Positions 63,508 to 64,000 of a stretch of DNA of 64,000 bases are shown here, piece by piece; position 1 is the stretch's first letter, and each line of letters begins with the position of its first letter. Below the pieces are notes generated by a model. The model was not told where the DNA came from. It searched no databases and saw only the letters and a program-made list of their open reading frames with translations. The stretch comes from Kitasatospora sp. GAS204B (GTDB lineage: Bacteria > Actinomycetota > Actinomycetes > Streptomycetales > Streptomycetaceae): assembly GCF_029892155.1 (NCBI RefSeq), contig NZ_JARZAG010000020.1:62001-126000 (forward strand). The letters are read 5' to 3'. A program made the translations under genes and the position numbers.

Positions 63508-64000
63508 TCAGGCGGCTGGCGCCATCGCCTTGGCCACCGCCTCCTCGCTCGGCTTCAGGCCGCGGAACCCGATCAGACCGGTGACCAGGCTCAGCCCGGC
63601 CCAGATCAGCAGGACCGCGAAGCCGCGGTGCAGCGCCTGGGTCAGCGCCTCGCCCGGCTGGACGCCGTGCGCCATCAGCTGCGCGGCCCGGGACTGCACG
63701 GTGGTCGCCGCGACCGCCAGGCCGAAGGCGCCGCCGACCTGGGTGGCGGAGTTGAGCAGTGCCGAGGTGGTGCCGGCGTCGGCGGGTGTGGCCTCGAAGG
63801 TGCCGACCACCGGGGTCGGGATCAGGCAGAACAGCAGCCCGACGCCGAGCAGCGCGGTCACCGGCATCATCAGCGTCCAGTAGCTGCTGTCCGGCTTCGC
63901 GCCCAGCATCAGCACGATCATGACGATCAGCAGCACGGTGCCGAAGACGTAGAGCACCATCGGGCCGGTCTTGGGGATCAGCTTGGAGACCACGCCGGCA
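63508..64000 (-). CDS. MFS transporter, C-terminal part (runs off right edge)
   Basis: Only the last 163 codons are in the window. Four hydrophobic stretches are visible (MVLYVFGTVLLIVMIVLML, TLMMPVTALLGVGLLFCLI and two more). The loop FEATPADAGTTSALLNSATQVGGAFGLAV and its order match the end of DHA2-type 14-segment drug exporters. An internal Met is not the start. The substrate cannot be told. Confidence 0.85.
   Translation of the reverse strand, partial: AGVVSKLIPKTGPMVLYVFGTVLLIVMIVLMLGAKPDSSYWTLMMPVTALLGVGLLFCLIPTPVVGTFEATPADAGTTSALLNSATQVGGAFGLAVAATTVQSRAAQLMAHGVQPGEALTQALHRGFAVLLIWAGLSLVTGLIGFRGLKPSEEAVAKAMAPAA

Overview
The window is high-GC actinomycete DNA, most likely Streptomyces or a close relative such as Kitasatospora. 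The signs are strong GC bias at third codon positions, SARP regulators, an ActIII-type ketoreductase, a single bldA-type TTA codon, and housekeeping-type flanks (tricorn protease homologue, MMPL exporter, DUF4097 and HicB-like proteins). It holds three biosynthetic gene sets side by side, with regulators and transporters between them.

Region A (about 1.1-26.2 kb, + strand) is a modular type I polyketide cluster. It opens with a tetronate-type cassette in tight overlap: KASIII-like synthase, FkbH-like glyceryl-ACP synthase, discrete ACP, and a 2-oxoacid-dehydrogenase-type acyltransferase. An FAD monooxygenase follows, then three PKS proteins: KS-AT-DH-ER-KR-ACP, then KS-(no AT)-KR-ACP-KS-AT-DH-KR-ACP, then KS-(no AT)-ACP. 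A type II thioesterase and a free-standing malonyl-type AT close the run. Two modules lack an AT and the free AT carries HAFH, so the line looks like a mixed cis/trans-AT system. The last module does no reduction and should leave a beta-ketoacyl chain, the substrate wanted for condensation with glyceryl-ACP into a 3-acyltetronate. No tetronate-dehydratase (Agg5-like) gene is visible.

Region B (about 26.3-32.3 kb) has a NarL-type response regulator and a sensor kinase arranged tail to tail. Next, on the - strand, is a compact RiPP cassette: a 79-residue precursor, a fused E1-like/YcaO cyclodehydratase translationally coupled to it, and a SagB-type dehydrogenase. It predicts an azol(in)e peptide with only two Cys in the putative core.

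Region C (about 32.6-57.1 kb) is an aromatic (type II) polyketide cluster. It has two SARPs, a priming set (AT-like protein with its nucleophile Ser replaced by Gly, ACP, acyl-CoA dehydrogenase, Ser-type KASIII-like protein), two phosphopantetheinyl transferases, KSalpha/CLF/ACP, a C9-type ketoreductase, a two-domain aromatase/cyclase, an acyl-CoA ligase fused to an NTF2/SnoaL-like domain, a PF04199-type cyclase, a free NTF2 paralogue, and acyl-CoA carboxylase beta and epsilon subunits. It is interrupted by an ArsR/NmrA/SnoaL stress-type island, a secreted protein, an ECF sigma factor with a membrane protein, and an MFS exporter.

Region D (about 57.2-64 kb) holds a MerR regulator with its own operator, an MMPL exporter, DUF4097 and HicB-like genes, a DoxX-like protein, and the C-terminal part of an MFS transporter that runs off the right edge.

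Regulation visible in the DNA: 11-bp-spaced SARP heptamer repeats lie upstream of the second PPTase, KSalpha (with a -10 exactly 8 bp downstream) and the cyclase/NTF2 divergent promoter. An inverted repeat CTGAC-N5-GTCAG occurs exactly four times, twice in intergenic DNA ahead of the first PKS gene and the AT-like gene. Strong hairpins end several operons. Product identities and any functional link between the three sets are inference.
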